Source of the DNA: Apostichopus japonicus
Taxonomy: Eukaryota; Echinodermata; Holothuroidea; Aspidochirotida; Stichopodidae
NCBI RefSeq assembly: GCF_037975245.1
Contig: NC_092574.1
Location: 25,650,713 to 25,714,712, forward strand
Length of the DNA stretch: 64,000 nt
Direction: 5' to 3'
Part shown: positions 35,004 to 50,000 of the stretch, piece after piece
How the letters are laid out: each line of letters begins with the position of its first letter
How positions within the stretch are numbered: the stretch's first letter is position 1
Position numbers and translations under genes: made by a program
Notes under the pieces: generated by a model
What the model saw: only the letters and a program-made list of their open reading frames with translations
Told to the model about the DNA's origin: nothing
The model's database searches: none

Positions 35004-38000
35004 GTAAAATGTAACACTGCACGACTGCTTGTATTTTGCATGCACGAAGGCTAGCCTATCGTGATAAGCTAATTTAATAATTGACAGGCCCTAGTGTAGG
35101 CATAGGCCTAGGTTTAACGTACGTTGGACACAAGCGTTGCGCATCTTTGTGGAAAAGTCATACTAGCCAAGATGATATCTTGAAAATAAACTTAGTCCTC
35201 TTTCTGGCCTTTGCAGTTGGTCAATCCTTCAAGTTATGAGCCAACAAGTACACTCAGCACTTTTGTGAATTATTTTAGCAAATGTAGCCTAGGCTATTAC
35301 TGGGGGTCACACTAATTAGCGTCAACATGCCGATTTCACGACAACTCACAACAACTCAAGACAACTCAAAACAACAAGTTTAAAATACCATCAAATACAA
35401 TTGATGTTACCAGAGTATGTATCTGGAAACACGTTTAAATCTGACTGGAACCAGCGTGCATACATATTTTTCACGGGAAAAAAAATGTTTTTGTCGTAAA
35501 AATTGCCAACTTTTTCAGATTTCATTTAATTGTCATCCTCAAAGCATTTTGTGCCATTTCGTGTGAGCTATGTGAGTTTTGTGTGTGCATTGTGAACATG
35601 TCATTTGAGAAATCTCTTATGTTTCCAATGGAGTTTAGTGTTGCATCTGAGGACCTAACCCAATGGTCTATGTGCTAGAATATATAGTCCAGCCACTTTC
35701 ATTGATTAGCCTCAGATGTTCAAAGGGTCAATTCTCAAAAATTTAAAATGGTACAGAATTACAACCTGGACTGCAAGCAGTGTTTTATAATCGTCGATAT
35801 CATATTAAATTTAAGTTGATGCCTGAAGTCATACTTTAAAATAATAGCAGACTGGACATCCATCTTGTGTCTGACACCTTTGATAGCTTGTGTGCAATGC
35901 ACTTGATTTCATCAGATTATCATAAATTATTTTTTCTAATTTTGGCACTTTGTGTCATAGTTTGTGGTTCTACTATACAGTATTTCTTGATATTATTTTG
36001 TTTCTTGTGTGTGTGTATGAATATAGTATAAGCCAGTTGCGAGACACATAATCATACAGTACCCCCTCCTATTTACTTGACCAACGGAATGCCACTGTAA
36101 AGCATATATACTGTACTGCCAATATTTCTTCTCTTCCCAGGAGTAAAGAGTTACTCTGCCAAACCAAGTTGGTACGATGGAAGGAATGGACGATGCCTCC
36201 AGCCACAGACTGTAAGGTGCTATAGTGAGACTACAGAGGATAAAACAACAACCACAGAGGATGGTGCAGCAGCGGTAGCAGCAGATGACACACCAACAGA
36301 GAAGGAGCATAACATCATCACTGATCAAGAGAAAGTCACTGGTATGACCACTTGTGTTGAGGAAACCTAATTTTATCACAGGTTTTAGGGTGCAATTTTA
36401 AAGAAATGTCAGGGGGTTTTTTTTAAAGTGTTTCTTAGGCGTTTTTTTAAGTTTTTTTTTTCAGCCTATAAGTTTCTTATATTTTGTATTTCATAATAAA
36501 CAAAAATCTTTTAGTACTTTGAACCATTGAAATTAAACCACTGTTTTGAAAATTTGTGTTTCCATTTAATGAAAATGTGTCAAATAAAATACTGTACATA
36601 ATCATACTTTCAAACAGGAAAATTGTTTTGTATTTTTTTCAATGAAAATATCTGTTACATATTTAATGATGAATACTTTTCTTCTCTTTTTTCATTGCAG
36701 GAAGGAAAGAAAAGCTAGAATTCCAGGCAGAAACAAGGATGTTGCTTGATATTGTTGCAAAGTCCTTATACTCTGAGAATGAGGTAGAGTGAAATATTAA
36801 CAATTTTAAGACAAGTGATAGAATTATTTGATGGGATTTTAGGATAAACGGTTGTTATTGCTGCGTACTGATATTTATGTGCGAAAACTTGCTGAAAGTT
36901 TTCAAAGTAGTTTCCTCAAGGTACTCATTCTGAATTTTACCAAACCATATTATTATTCCGAAACATTGAGAGGGGTTAAATTATTTATTAGTGTGGACGA
37001 ATACATTGCAGTTAGCAGAAAAATGCTTCTCAAAGTTTGAACATTTGTGACCGCTATGTACTTGACTTTCTAGCATACTTCAAGCCAAAACTGAACAGAT
37101 AACCAAACGAGTATATTTCATTGAATATTCTAACTTACTGTACCAGTCACAGTTTATGATTTCATAATTTCTGCTGATATGCTGGCAAAACTAATTATGT
37201 TTCAATTCATAATGAGCATAGGAAGGTAGTAATCGTGGATGATTAAAAATTGAAATTATTAAATGTACAATTGTTTCCTCTTGTAATCACTGGTCTGTTT
37301 GTCATACTTTGATTTACAATTGAGGTTCTATGCATTGAGGAATTATAAATTCAGTTGTAATAATTCAATCTTTAGCAAATTAATTCAAAATTGTAAAAAC
37401 ATTTCTTTTTATTGAGGCCTTTTGTTAGTTTGTAGAATTCATGCTATGTCTTTGTGAAGCACTTTAGATTGTTTGCGCTTTTGGAGTGGTTGTAAATTTT
37501 AATATTATTACTCCCATAATGCATGATTGGCATTAATTGCTAATTGTATGACAAGATTGACTATAATGATAGATAAAGATTGTGTAGATATCAAAGTAAG
37601 TAGATATGTTCATTTTCAGTTAGACTAACCACTTACTGGGGTATAATACTGTTCTCTACATTAAAAAACATGTTTTATTGTGGTATTTTGTAGTTTAATG
37701 AAGGTTAAGCTTGATTTCAAAATTGACCTTCCCTTGACACAGGTTTTCATCAGAGAGTTAATATCCAATGCCAGTGATGCCCTTGAGAAGTTTAGATACA
37801 TGCAGATGACCAGGGATGACCTCCCACACGGTCAACCTCTCGAAATTCACATCGCTGTGGATCAGGAGAAGAGCACTTTTACCATTCAGGTAAAGACTGG
37901 CATCTTGATTAAAAGAATAGAGGTCTTTCATATCAATCATAGTTAATCCCAATAAGACAACATCAAGAAGAAAAAACAACACTCCAACAAATCATATATA

Positions 38001-41000
38001 TATATAACTGATGCACAGGGCGAGAGAAAGTGACAGTTGAAACTTGCCATTAGTCCCCAAATTTTAAACATTGTAAACTTGGCTGTGACCTCACAGGTTC
38101 ACTTTGGCCATGCTCTCCAAATTATTTCAAGGGCCTTTATCGTTGGGACCGGTTCCATAAAAACCCTTCTAGCCACTACAGTTCAACAATAGTTCAGGCC
38201 ATTTACATTCATAAATGTATGTCCAGTCGCTAGTATTGCGACTTATACGGGAGCATTTAGAGAAGTCAAACTAAACATAAGCCCCCTCTAAACCCTTCAC
38301 ACTACACAGGTGGGAATTTTTTCCTGTGTTACTTCATCATTGGTTAGCCTATGTAAGATTGACATATATATTTCATTCAGATTGGTCTCATTTTTATTAA
38401 AAGTTTCTGTTTCTTTCATTTTATTATTTTCACCGTGATAGGCACAGGGAGAGTGTTTCTATTCAGAAGAAAATGTTGATTGACACTGTAATTTTTTTTT
38501 TTTTTGTACAGGACACAGGTATTGGAATGACGAAACGTGAACTGGTTGACAACATGGGAACGATTGCCAGATCTGGTTCTAAGGTTTGACAGACATTTCT
38601 TTAGGCTTTTAATATTCTTAATGCAAATCTTGGGCACACAATAATAAAATGCTAATCAAAGAAGTTTGCAAGGAAGAGCAAGCAGAAAAGACTACTAACA
38701 ATGCAAACCTAGTTTACACTTAAGATAATTGGTAGAGTTTGAAAAACAGTGCAGTTTGCAATACACATCTGCAATCTGAATAACACTGAGTTGCACACAT
38801 TTTTCTACCATCTTCAAAACTTGTCATATTGCTGAAAATTACCGTTTTAAGAAACTGTGCTCACTGTGAAAAATGTCAAAATTTGAATGTTACCATTTTG
38901 GTCACTTGGTACTTCACAGAGTTTCAGATGGTTGTTGCCATGTATTTCAGTCGTCAGTGTAATATCCATTGTATGCTCTCATCTATACCGACTATTTGAA
39001 GCACAGCTTTGTGTTTTCTTGTATTCAGGTTCCAATGTCACAAACAAGATCTTTCGGTGACCGTAGCTTTCTGAATGCTGCACCACTTTTATGGAACTCC
39101 CTCCCAGTTGAAATTAGGTTTTTAGATTCAATTATTCAATACAAGGGCTGTCTTAAAACTGATCTTTTCTCTCAATTCTATTAGTTTTTGTACATTCAGC
39201 ACCCATGGAGTGCATTGAACAACTTTTGTAGGAGTCTGCGCTATAGAAGACTAGTTATTATTATTATGATTATTATCATTCTAACAGGCGTTTGTACAAC
39301 AGCTGAAAGACAAAGACTCTGCAGAAGCCGCAGACAGTAACATCATCGGCCAGTTTGGCGTCGGTTTCTACTCTGCTTTTATGGTCGGAGGATCGGTGGA
39401 AATATTTACTCGTTCTCAGCTTCCAGATTCAAAGGCTTGGCATTGGAAGTCTGATGGGTGAGCAACCTCTTAAGAGACCTAACCTAGGCACAAACAGTTT
39501 GTCTGTCTACTGGTTTAACATTTGGGTCAATCCATATTTAGCTACTGTTTCTTTTACTTTTTGTTATTGAGCAACATCCAAAGAGACAAAAAGACAAAAG
39601 TTTGGCTGTTTACTGGTCTATTTTTGGGTCATTCCATAAAATGAGAGGGTCCATTAAAGAAGGTTGGCATTTGTATTTTCTTTTTCTTCTCTACCAAACT
39701 TTACTGAGTATTATTTAAACTATTAATATTGATAAATACTAAGACATCCTTCTAAATTGCTAGACCAACAAAACCTAATCAGTTGATAGTCAAGTCTGTA
39801 GTGCAGCTAGTTTTCATACATTCTGAGCATCAATTGGGTGGGGGGGGTCTTTTTGGTCGCATTCGGTTCTCATGGAAGTTCCGGGGTTGTGTGGACCTAA
39901 ATGATTGCTGGCTGCTGATTTAGAGGGTCATAAGGTTTCACTGAATTCTTAAAAAATCATTTCCGCAGCTCTGGCAGCTACGAGCTGAGTGAAGCTGATG
40001 ATGTCCAGTCAGGTACAAAGATTGTCATCCATCTGAAGAAAGATTGCTGGAAATTCTCAATTGAATCTGATGTTAAAGGTATGTCCTGGATTAATGGTTA
40101 CTATTCTCCATTTCAACTCTGGTTACTCTATGATGACGTTTTGAGTGTTTAAATGTCAGATGGCCATACATAATCAGAAGGTTACTGGAAATTTGATCTC
40201 AAGACTTGATGTTATATCATAAGAAAGATCTTTTGTTTATTTGTCCAACGAATATGCTTGTAAATGTTATTTACAAATTTGCTCATTCCCTCCCTTCCCC
40301 CCCCTCAACTCCCACCCTCTCTCAACTTTCCAGTAAGCCTTAAGGCTTCTTTAGGTATGGAAAGAAGCAACATGTTTAAGTGTGTAAACAAACAGAATAG
40401 TAGTTACGAGTAATAGTATAGTGAGGTTCACACCTGCCTAACACAAAATTTGTTTGTCATCCTCATTTTCCTAATGTCCCATATTTTGGGAAAAGGGGCA
40501 ATTATAGGCAGGACCTGGTTTCAGTTACCTTCACTGCTGCTTTCACCAATGACCATTTAACATTCTCCAGCAAGGGCTGTATCCATGCATTTTATTACTC
40601 TATTGGTTAAGGCAAATTGTTAGTTTCAAACAGACGTAGTATTCAATATATTTATGTACATAGGTGATGTGAGAACAAACACAAACTCTTATCTTAATGT
40701 CGTCATCAGTGTACAGTTGCTGTCCTCAACATGTATCTATAGTTATTTTCATTTGTTGCATTGCAGATATTATTTTGAAGCACAGTAACTTTGTGGGTGC
40801 ACCGGTATTTCTCAATGGGAAAAAGATCAACACAACACAGGTATGATGTTCAACAGTTTTATTCGGTGAAACGTTACCTTTTTTTTATACTTTTTTTAGA
40901 CTAAGACAACTGTATTCGCATCAAATATAGCTCAGATTATGTAATAAATCAGATAAGTTATTAATGGAGTTAACAAATCTATCTGTAGTATCTGAAGGAC

Positions 41001-44000
41001 ACATTTATCAGAATCAAATCCAGTCAATAATTTGATATCATATTTGCTATTATACATTAATTAAGAGGCTGTAACAGTGATGTTATTTAATTACTTGAAA
41101 TTGTATTGGCTCTTTACTACTGGTGAGTGTAAATAAAATTCTGTAAATTTAGTGATCAAACAAAAGTATAATAAGATAACCTTTGATGGACAATAATCAG
41201 TATTTACAATTTGTCATGTACAGGCCGGGCTAGTCAACCTATTCAATTTTTCTTTTTGTTTAAGCTTTTTTTTACAAGGGTAGGAAACTTAAACGTTGTG
41301 GTGAGGCTGAATGGATAATTGCATTTGTTGCAAGACTTTCTTAGAAATCATTTTGAATGATATGTGCTTAAAAATAAGGCATATAATCAAATAATGCTTT
41401 GACCTTAGTGAATGGTAATCAAAATAATCATATTGTAATATTTTCTCTTCTACAGGCTTCGTAGATTGTTTGTTAATTTCAATCATATTGGTTTTAGTAT
41501 TGATCCTACTGATTTATGTTGATCCATTATGATCATATTGATCCATCTTTATTGATCTATCTTATTGCTTAGAATATTGATCATATTCAAAATTGATCGT
41601 ATTGATTCATATTGGTCTTAGTTTAGTTAATTACAGGCATATTTATCCAATATTTATCCAATGCTGTAAACTAACATTTCAAGTGCAAATTTTTTGATTT
41701 AACTAAACTTTATGTTACTCAGAAATTTTTCTTAATATTTTCTTATCTTCAAATTCTGTAGATTTGTTAAAGTTTTTTAATAGCAGTCATATTATTTTAA
41801 TATTGATCATGCTGATTTATATCGGTTCATTATGATCATATTGATTCAATTTCATATTGAATTATTGATCCATCTTATTGATTCATATCGACAGTATTGA
41901 ATATTGATCGTACTGATTCATATTGCGCTAAATTTGCTAAAGTACAGTACTTGGCAGGTTTGCTATATATTGTAAACTAGCAGTCAAGGACAAAACTGCT
42001 TAAATTTCAAATAACCAAATATTATTAATATGTCTTTCCTGTCCAGGCCCTGTGGAGTACCGAACCCAAGAAGGTGACGGAAGACCAGCATGTGGAATTC
42101 TTTCAATTTCTCTCCAAGAATACCTACGATAAGCCGAGGTACACCCTGCACTACCGAGCAGATGCTCCTTTAAGCATCCGTAGTTTATTCTATATTCCTA
42201 GTCGTTCACCTCTCCCCTGGGAGATGAGTCAACAGTACGACAGTGGAATTGCACTCTATAGCCGTAAGATTCTCATCCAACCGAAGGCAGAGAAGATCAT
42301 ACCCAAGTGGTTACGATTTGTCGTAGGTGGGTCTTTCAGTTTTCTGCTTATATAATCAGCCTTTCCTTCATTCAGTTATTGTTAATGACTTTTATTTATT
42401 TTCAAATGCATCAAATTGAACAAAGGAATATACTTCTTGCAAAATCTTTGGACTAAAAGAAAATAGTGGAACCCTACATCAAAGTGACAGATTATATCAA
42501 GAAACCCTCAGATTTAGCACAAAGCTTAGTTTATAAAACTGTTGCATTGCACTTGTTTGAAATAGCCTATTTACAGTTTCACTATAACTCACAAGTCTTC
42601 ATCAAAATATGTGGTGTTTGATAATTTACCAGGAGTTTTGTTTCAGCCATTATTCTTATGAGATAGGTGCTGCAGAGAAGGTAATATGATGCATTCATCC
42701 CAAACATCAATCTTGAAATTCTCTTCACACTTGTTGGTTTATTTACATTTATTTATTATTGATTGTAGACTGAAATAAATAACACCAGAAGTTTAAGGTT
42801 TTTTTTCTGAAATGTTGACTGTGCATTCTCTGAAGTTTGTATATTTGTTGTAACATAGGTTCTTACTGACCCTATCTGTCTGTCTATTGTTCTCTATTTG
42901 TATCATGTAACAACTCAAACAAGAGCATTTTGTTTTGTTTATCTGAATCATACCAAGGTTTAGACAGAGAGAACATATAATCTAGACTGCTTGTTTGGAA
43001 ACCTCATCCCAATATATTCTTCCTCTTCATATATAAAACAGGTTGAATGTAAACTTATTTTAGCCAGATAAACTCTGCATCCTTCTACGAAAAGATAACA
43101 CTGTTGATTGTCTGTGATGTCATCATGGCCTATCTTATCAAAAGCTTTACTTTACTTCACGACCTTCTAAAAACTTTCGAGTATTTGAATTGTGGTATAG
43201 TGCAAATGTTCATGTTATGCTGTAGCTCCTTAGCTGTCAATGTGCTTTGAATGTGCTTTGAATCAATGTGCAGGTGTTATGTAAAACTATTCACTTTCTT
43301 TATTGATAATTATAAGTTATACATATAAGATTTATTTATTGTTTGTATTACAAGGATAAACATAGACATGTACAGTTCATTTGAGATTTTGTTATTGCCA
43401 GGTACACTCATAAAGGGAACACTATAAGTAAACACATTAATGCCATTGTTTTTCAAAACATGAAATTAAGTTAAGATATTATGCTTGTACAGTGCAGAAT
43501 ATTTTCAGAATAATTTTGAAACCATCAAGTTCATAACCGGCATTTTCAATAAATCTTCCCATCATCTCTTCCAACTCTCCCTGCAGGTGTGGTTGACAGT
43601 GAAGATATCCCACTGAATCTCAGTCGAGAGATGCTCCAGAATAGCGCCCTCATTAGGTAATCCTTCTAAAGAACCATTTCCCTTCGTCATATAGTATTAC
43701 ATTTGTTTTACAAAACAGCATCTCCCATTATGAATACATAATTTCTCTTTTCTTTATCCCTTTTTCTGTTATGAATGTGTGTTTCACTAATGGCAAGTAT
43801 TTGGAAACCATTAAATTCTGATATCATTCCCCCCCCCCCAACATCACATCCTTCCCCTTTTCACTCACCCAAGACTGATTCGAAGATAAACAATTGTTAT
43901 AGAGTCTTACCAAGCTATACTATTAACAAACTCAGCCAATGTTTCTACCCTTGAATTGTTTTTACCATGCTTGTTATTAATAATGCTACTTCAACTTAAA

Positions 44001-47000
44001 TTTCTGCCTCGATTCTCAACCTTATCAATCTTACCTTTATGATAAGTATATCAATATTAATGTGCAGGATCTTACATTTCACAAAAAGACACAAACATGT
44101 TTTACAGTTGTTATTGGCAAAAAAGAAATCCTTAGAAAGCTGTTCAATGTTGCACACATGTTTATAATTTCATTTAATGGTGTAAAGCATCTCTTTTCAT
44201 CTTGTGCCTGTCTTTTTTTTTATCTAGGAAGCTACAAACTGTCATCACCTCCCGATTTATCCGTTACCTTCAAGATAACGCCAAGAGAGATCCCGCCAAG
44301 TACGATCAATTCTTTGACGAGTATGGGGTCTTCCTCCGAGAAGGAATTGTGTCTTCTCAGGACCAAATAGAGAAAGTGAGCCACCATTTTGCTTTAGTCG
44401 CAAACAAGTTTAAAGAGCTTGGGGTGGTCATGTCTCCCTTTTTAATCCAAAATATGGAGATCATTAGAAAGATTTAATATATCTTACAAACATGTTGGAC
44501 AATGTCTTCTTGATATATATTAGACAAGATAATGGAAGTTTAGATTATACTGAATTATTTAGTAGAGTGTGTTTGTTGGATGTGAGTAGTAGATGTGAGT
44601 TTTCTTTTCTTTTCATATCTGTTGTCAGGAAGACATAGCTAAGCTTCTGAGGTACGAATCATCAGCTCTCCCACCTGGTCAGAAAACAAATTTGATGGAA
44701 TATGGAGACAGAATGAAAGCAGGAGAAAGAAACATTTATTATATCTGTGCACCCAGGTATATGCAACACTTTTTGTAGCATCTTCTTTTAATATCCATAT
44801 GTGTTGACATGGTTTCCATGCATGAAGTGAATTTATATTGAATGGCCCTCCTTACAAACACCTATAGAAATTTATTCCTACAGAACACATAGCATCCATG
44901 TACTACTTAAATGTATACATGCAATAGTTTTGAAACGCTTCTCGTTAAGAAAAGATCAATTACACAATCCTAGAAAATACACTGACACCCTAATATGAGT
45001 TTATAAAACTCCTAATATCCTAACTAAAACCCTGCTGAGACTTTAAATGGGGAAGTACTACTGATGGTATGACTGTTAATTTAGTGATTTCTTAAGATAG
45101 CCCAACAAACATTGAAATGTTGAAACAATGTGAGTTACAGTAATCAATTCAAACTAATTAGCTCGTCAATGAATCTGTTAGGACTTTAAAGTTAGAAGAA
45201 AGACATGACTGGGATTTACCTCAACACCTGTAACATTAAAGTTAAGATTATTAAAGAGAACATATTTGATCCCTTTTGGTTTTTCTAATCCAGTCGGGAG
45301 CTTGTGGAGGGTTCTCCTTACTATGAAGCTTTCAAGAACTCTGATCGAGAGGTTCTTTTCTGTTATGATGACTATGACGAACTAGCCCTCTTGCAACTGA
45401 GGGAATTTGATCGTAAACTCTTACGATCTGTGGAAAGTGAAATGGCTGGTAATCAAGGACAAGCAGACAACGCCGATGAAACAACAGGCACTGGTAAGAA
45501 ACCACTGTTGAATATTCATAGAAACTTGTTGTTGTTGTAGTTGTAATAAAGAAACAAGCTTGTCATGCTATGATCTGTTCTATTCCACACATAGCTTTGG
45601 GTAGTTAGGGTGTCTGTTTATGACACATCATTTAACACAATTCTTAGTCAGGGCTTGTAGACACAATTCATAGAGCTTTGCAAACCTATAAACAAAACAT
45701 CACACACGGTTTAATACATTTCACAAAATGATTGGAAATGGTTTTTTTGTCTTTTTCTGGGGGGAGGAAGTATACTTGTTTCAGTAATACATTTTCACTT
45801 TGATTAATTTTGTTTCTGAATTGGTCATCAAAATTACTTTCAAAGAAACTTTCAAACAATCTATCTTGAAAGCAACACTAGGTAAGGCTGCAGACAAAAT
45901 GTTATGATATTTGTTTTACAAAATGTTTTACATTTCACATAATCACCTTACTATTCTGCCTTAAGAAAGTATCTGTGCAAGAGGCTTTAAAATTGGTCAT
46001 TTCCATTGATTTTAGTAGAGGGGACTCTCTCAGAATCTGAAGGAGATGCTGTGATAACTTACCTTAAAGATGTCCTACAAAGCAAGCTAAAAGATGTTAC
46101 AGTGAGTAATCAGTTTTCACCATTTTATGCGGTTCATGATACTTCATATATTTGATATTGTATGGTTATATTAACTATGTTATGCTACTTGTACAAGTCT
46201 TAAAATAAAAATTGTAGTATATAAATCAACCTGAATAATAATTGGTATATGTGAAAATAATTTTGGTAAAAGTACATGAATTAAATTTTCTTTTCCTAAA
46301 CGCTGTTTACTCAAACATAATGAAGTGTTGGTAGGATGGTTTCCTGTTTTGTCAGTTAATTATGCCAGAGAGCCACTGGAACTTTGTTTCAAATTTGCAC
46401 TTTTTTTCTCCTTAATGTATTTCTCTGTGCATTTCTTACAAGGGTTTGAATGAAATTGATGACATGAAAACATGCTTCTCAATGTTTTTGTCACCGTAGT
46501 TTAATAGAGAATGTTTCACATTTGTTGAAAAATCGTTACAAACTATGACTTTGACATGATGTCATTTCTTGCAGGTCACGAATCGGCTCGGGTCACACCC
46601 AGCCATGATCAACGTCCCCGAGATGGGAGCTGCGAGACATTTTATGAGAACGGCCCTCAAGAACAGGCCAGAGGCAGAAAAAGTGCAATTATTGCAACCG
46701 ACTCTGGAAATAAATAAGAGGTGAGACGACAAGTTTGAATGCTTCGGGAAAGCAAGAAACAAGCTAGTGGGGTTTGTCCAAGAAAGATGCTTATGGCTAT
46801 GAGATTCACGATAATTTAACTTTAGGCGGTCCAAATGTGAGATAGCTTTGCTGGTTAAAGGGCTAGTGTCATTTAGCTGCAAGAGTCTTGTTTATCATCA
46901 TGTTCACAGCAAATGAGTGGATGGAGAAGAACACCGCCCATTTGCATCGGAAAGAAGTTGGGCAAAGCAGTGATAAAATCCCTAAATAAGCTAACAAAAA

Positions 47001-50000
47001 AGCTAGCAAACAATTGTTTAACTGTTAATGTATTGTCTTGAGATATTTAGAGGTAATAAACTGAATTAGTTAATGACCTATATTGTGATAAGGTTTCAGA
47101 ATGGAGGAATGTGATAATGTAAATTGCCATTTTGATGGATTCTCCCCAGTTGGTAGTCCACAGGTTATCCACACAAGAGTCAAATTCTGATGAAAGGACT
47201 TAAATTTAATGGAGGGCCGACTCAGTCTGGATTCTTATATGTTAATGTCAAGTTATCAACAATGTGATTTTGGGGTGATCATTTCTATTTCAACATCATT
47301 TGAAATGATTAATTGATTGAATTAATTAATATATACCATTTATGGCTTGTTCAAGCTACCATACTGATTCACAAGGATGGTAAGTTATCATGTAAACCAC
47401 CCATGGTATGACATTAACATGATATACCCAAATAGCCCCATCATATTGAAGGTGTACAGGTATATTGAGTCCTGAGACCAAACGTGTGTCCCCACAACAT
47501 ACCCAACATTGCGGGATCGCTATTTGGGCTTTCTGCTGACACCATCCTGTTTACCACATCCTCATCAATACCGCTTCTCTTTCAGAGCACCATGTATTGG
47601 CAATAAGTGATTCCAGTCACTGTGTATGTTTCTGTATAAAAAACAGTTCACAAATATTTTCTTGTTACGTGTAAATTATGAACAGTATAAAGAGCATACC
47701 ATCTCCAATGATTATGGTAATATTTTAAATTTAATTTTATTGTATAATTTATAAAGTGTTGGTATCCTCTGCCATGCTATCTGGAATTGTTGTACATATA
47801 CCTCATTGTACATGTATTGGATAGATGTACAGTATGTATATGCAGTAAATGCATTCTACTGTAATGGAGACATATAACTCAATGGTTTAATCGTCTTACA
47901 TATCCTTCACTGCATGGGCGCAGATCAGTCTTGGATAATGGTGGGGACGAGAAATTTTTGGCAAATATACTTCTCAGATCGCCGGAAATAACACTTCCCA
48001 GACCCAATGATGCTTTTTAGTTTGGGGAAGTACATGGGCATCTGCAGAAAAAAAAATCAGGGGACAATTAATCCAAGTAGACTTTTGTATACAATGGGTC
48101 TGGGGTCCTCTCCCAGAAAACCTTTAAAGACTGCCGCAAATGCGATTTCCCTCCTATATTTAACAACTGTGGATAAATAAAACGAGAACTAGTGATAATT
48201 TAAGTTACATCGACTTATATGAATGCTGCTCGTATATTCATCATAGAAAGCTCATACGTCTCACAGTTCGGTGAAAAGTGTACTATTAGTGTAGCAGGTT
48301 GTAAGGCCCAGTTTATTCTTACTTCAGAGACATATAATTAGAAACTACCAAATACTTTCCTTCCAAAATTCAATATTTCCCAAAATTGACAAAATTTTCA
48401 GGTAATTAAACTGAAAGTGGAAACACTGCAGGATGTGAAGCTAGCTCAAATTGCCAACACACAGTGTGAGTTGTTAACGATTGTTTTGTTCGCACTCAGT
48501 CCGATTTGCTGACCACAATTTACCAGTCTCGTGTATAGATTATGTTTCACATTATTGAATGTGTTAATACTTCAGCGAAGAGGTCACGCCTAACAGTGTC
48601 AATAGTAATAATTCTCGTCTTTTATAGCATATCATTTGCACAATGCTGGATCAAACTGCGCCAAAGTTCAATACAGGGGAATTTGAAATGCAGCGTTTGG
48701 TCAAGACAAATTGGTGGGGACACGGTACAGTATATCCTGTCCCCACCACTGAAAGAGTTGGTGGGGACGCGTCCCGCTGTCCCCACCAGGATCTGCGCCC
48801 ATGCTTCACTTTACATGTACCATATAACAGTGTAGGTATATGCAGTACATGCATTCTACTGAAATGGAGACATATAACTCACTTGGTTTAATCGCCTTAC
48901 ATATCCTTCACTGTACATGTATTGGATAGATAACCATATAGCAGTGTATATGCAGTACATGCATTCTACTGAAATGGAGACATATAACTCACTTGGTTTA
49001 ATCGCCTTACATATCCTTCACTGTAAATGAATTGGATAGATAACCATATAGCAGTGTATGTATATGTAGTACATGCATTCTACTGTAATGGAGACATAAA
49101 CCTCAATGGTTTAATGAACGCCCTTCACTGTAAAGGTATTGGCCATACCCAATATGACAGAGTACTGTATTCATGTATTACATGCATTCTACTGTAATGG
49201 TTTAATTGTCCTTCTCTGTACATACATTCAATAGACAACCATATGATTGTGTACTGTATATAGTATCCTACAATAATGGAGGCATATAACTCAATGGCTG
49301 CAATATGCTATCTGTGTAAACAACTATTGCTGGTAAGCCAGCTGTTTGTCACGGACTGTAATATATATTTAACTTTTTTTAAGATTCACATGTTTGTGCT
49401 ATAGCAGACGATTACTGTATAAACCTCCTATTAGATGTGACATAACCATTTCCTTGATAAAGGAACGTAAGTAGCCATAGCTTAGATCTAGGATTTGAGT
49501 GGGAGTCAAATATTCTCCCTCTTGCTTCACTCATACAATAGATGTGTAGGCCTTTTCTTCTTTTTTTAAAGCAAATGGGTCTCATTACCAATCCCCTCCA
49601 CCCCTTCTTACCCTGTGAAAGCTCATACCACTCCTAAAATATTACTATGCAACTGGCCAAGAGATATGATTTTGTCTAGGCACCAAAAATAGGGGGAAGA
49701 TAAGGGAGTATGCTGGAACAAGGTAGGGAATACTTGCAAACCATTTACATCAAAACCCACCTGGAATCCACTGTGCAAAACAATCAGTGGATAAGAATAA
49801 CGGTAAATATTTCATAAAACTTAAATAGTTTATAATAATAATAATCAGCAGTTATTTTTACAACGCTTAAGCGCCCACAAATGTGAGAGAAACCCACAAG
49901 GGCTTATGGATTACAACTTACATGTTGAGAGGCTTCCAATTCAACATTTTAACTCAAATTTGGAATCATTTTCCAATTTAGAAAGCCATTTCAGATCGGG

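Noticed and set aside
44202..44477. 91-residue frame as a stand-alone gene
   Set aside because: It is TRAP1 exon 11 read through into its flanking introns.
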